In this document: piece after piece, positions 13,499 to 14,065 of the stretch
How the letters are laid out: each line of letters opens with the position of its first letter
Numbering within the stretch: position 1 is the first letter of the stretch
Source of the DNA: Porticoccaceae bacterium UBA1989
GTDB lineage: Bacteria > Pseudomonadota > Gammaproteobacteria > Pseudomonadales > Porticoccaceae
Assembly (NCBI GenBank): GCA_002335945.1
Contig: DDDD01000002.1
Coordinates: 1-14,065 of the forward strand
Length of the DNA: 14,065 nt
Reading direction: 5' to 3'
Notes under the pieces: model-generated
What the model was told of the DNA's origin: nothing
The model's input: only the letters and a program-made list of their open reading frames with translations
Database searches by the model: none
Position numbers and translations under genes: made by a program

Positions 13499-13990
13499 AT
13501 GATTCACTCTAATAAATTTGGTTTTACCGCAGTTGTTTTATCCATGATCTTGGCCGGCTGTAGCTCAGCGCCTACGGACGAGAGCACTGATATTGAAGAT
13601 ACTGCAGTACAGACAGGGCAGGTTGATACCAGTGCTATCGATGATAGCGCAATGATGGATGCCGCCTCAGCCGCTGATACAGTTTTTTACTTTGACTATG
13701 ACAAGGCGCTACTTAAGCCTGAGTCACGTGCTGCCCTCTTAGAACATGCCGCTGCTTTAAACAGCAATCCGCGCAGTGTTCGTCTCGAAGGCCATGCCGA
13801 TGAACGTGGTACTCGCGAATACAATATGGCACTGGGCGAGCGTCGCGCCAATGCGGTTAAAGAGTTTATGGTATTGCAGGGTGTTTCAGCTGGCTTGATC
13901 GAAGTGATCAGCTACGGCGAAGAACGTGCAGCCTCTTACGGCAGCAACGACAGCGCCTGGTCTATGAACCGTCGCGTTGAGCTGAAGTAA
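13499..13990 (+). CDS. pal: Peptidoglycan-associated outer-membrane lipoprotein Pal
   Basis: The protein has 163 residues. A lipoprotein signal peptide ends at the lipobox LAGC with lipidated Cys-21. Ser at +2 predicts sorting to the outer membrane. An Asp/Ala/Ser-rich linker covers 24-60. The OmpA-like domain (61-163) shows VFYFDYDKALLK, then GHADERGTREYNMALGERRA (98-117), whose Asp-101 and Arg-116 match the diaminopimelate-binding pair. Pal anchors the outer membrane to murein and is mobilised by TolB and TolA. AGGAG lies 6 nt before the ATG. In related bacteria cpoB follows, beyond the window edge. Confidence 0.97.
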   Translation: MIHSNKFGFTAVVLSMILAGCSSAPTDESTDIEDTAVQTGQVDTSAIDDSAMMDAASAADTVFYFDYDKALLKPESRAALLEHAAALNSNPRSVRLEGHADERGTREYNMALGERRANAVKEFMVLQGVSAGLIEVISYGEERAASYGSNDSAWSMNRRVELK

Positions 13991-13996
13991 TACTTC

Positions 13997-14043
13997 TAGA
14001 GTGCTCTAATGTACCTAAACGTACGCAAAAATAGAGCGCTTTA
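13997..14043 (+). other. Long inverted repeat after pal, possible weak terminator
   Basis: Bases 13997-14008 (TAGAGTGCTCTA) can pair with 14032-14043 (TAGAGCGCTTTA) as a 12-bp stem with two G-U pairs. The 23-nt loop contains two GTAC palindromes (14011-14014, 14021-14024). Only TTT follows within and just after the stem, so termination would be weak. It may act as an attenuator between pal and the expected cpoB, or protect the pal mRNA 3' end. Confidence 0.4.
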
Positions 14044-14065
14044 AAGTAGTTCAAAGGTACCTTAA

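Overview
The window looks like chromosomal DNA of a gammaproteobacterium. The best guess, from protein flavour and gene order, is a marine Cellvibrionales-type organism (Porticoccaceae/SAR92-like). The evidence is the Pseudomonas-like gene order aspS ... ruvC-ruvA-ruvB-ybgC-tolQ-tolR-tolA-tolB-pal, a bacterial-type ProS with editing insert, a lysine-rich HU-like protein, and balanced base composition throughout. The genus-level guess is weak. No mobile element, CRISPR array, tRNA or rRNA gene was seen. Nearly every base belongs to a recognisable gene or a short intergenic control region.

Left part, minus strand (1-3346): two units point leftwards. The first is a DUF1445 (putative hydro-lyase) gene followed 9 nt later by the cut-off start of pxpA (5-oxoprolinase subunit A, LamB/YcsF family), probably one operon for 5-oxoproline-type metabolism. 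The second is proS followed, with a 32-nt overlap, by a small secreted SLT-type lytic transglycosylase.

Middle (3454-4433): a HIT-domain gene on the plus strand converges on a minus-strand gene for a lysine-rich histone H1-like/HU-like hybrid protein. A compact bidirectional terminator lies between them. The hybrid's promoter region is shared divergently with the next unit.

Right part, plus strand (4608-7436): an FmdB zinc-ribbon gene and aspS follow a clear TATAAT promoter. Then comes an unrecognised protein with a compact 47-residue N-terminus, an Ala/Glu/Pro 12-residue tandem repeat and a Lys/Ala tail. It sits where related genomes usually carry yebC. A strong intrinsic terminator ends this unit.

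Ruv-Tol block (7553-13990): the Holliday junction genes ruvC, ruvA and ruvB run into ybgC (thioesterase, overlapping ruvB) and then the whole Tol-Pal envelope system. TolQRA is the inner-membrane motor, TolB the periplasmic propeller and Pal the outer-membrane lipoprotein. Spacings are tight or overlapping, which suggests a long transcript with a possible internal promoter before pal. cpoB would be expected just past the right edge.

Most of the window is conserved housekeeping. The less ordinary items are the acidic repeat protein in the yebC slot, the H1/HU hybrid with a hairpin at its likely mRNA start, 14-bp phased repeats ahead of the DUF1445-pxpA unit, the DUF1445-oxoprolinase link, a His-31 AspRS suggestive of non-discriminating tRNA charging, and an unusually short TolA.
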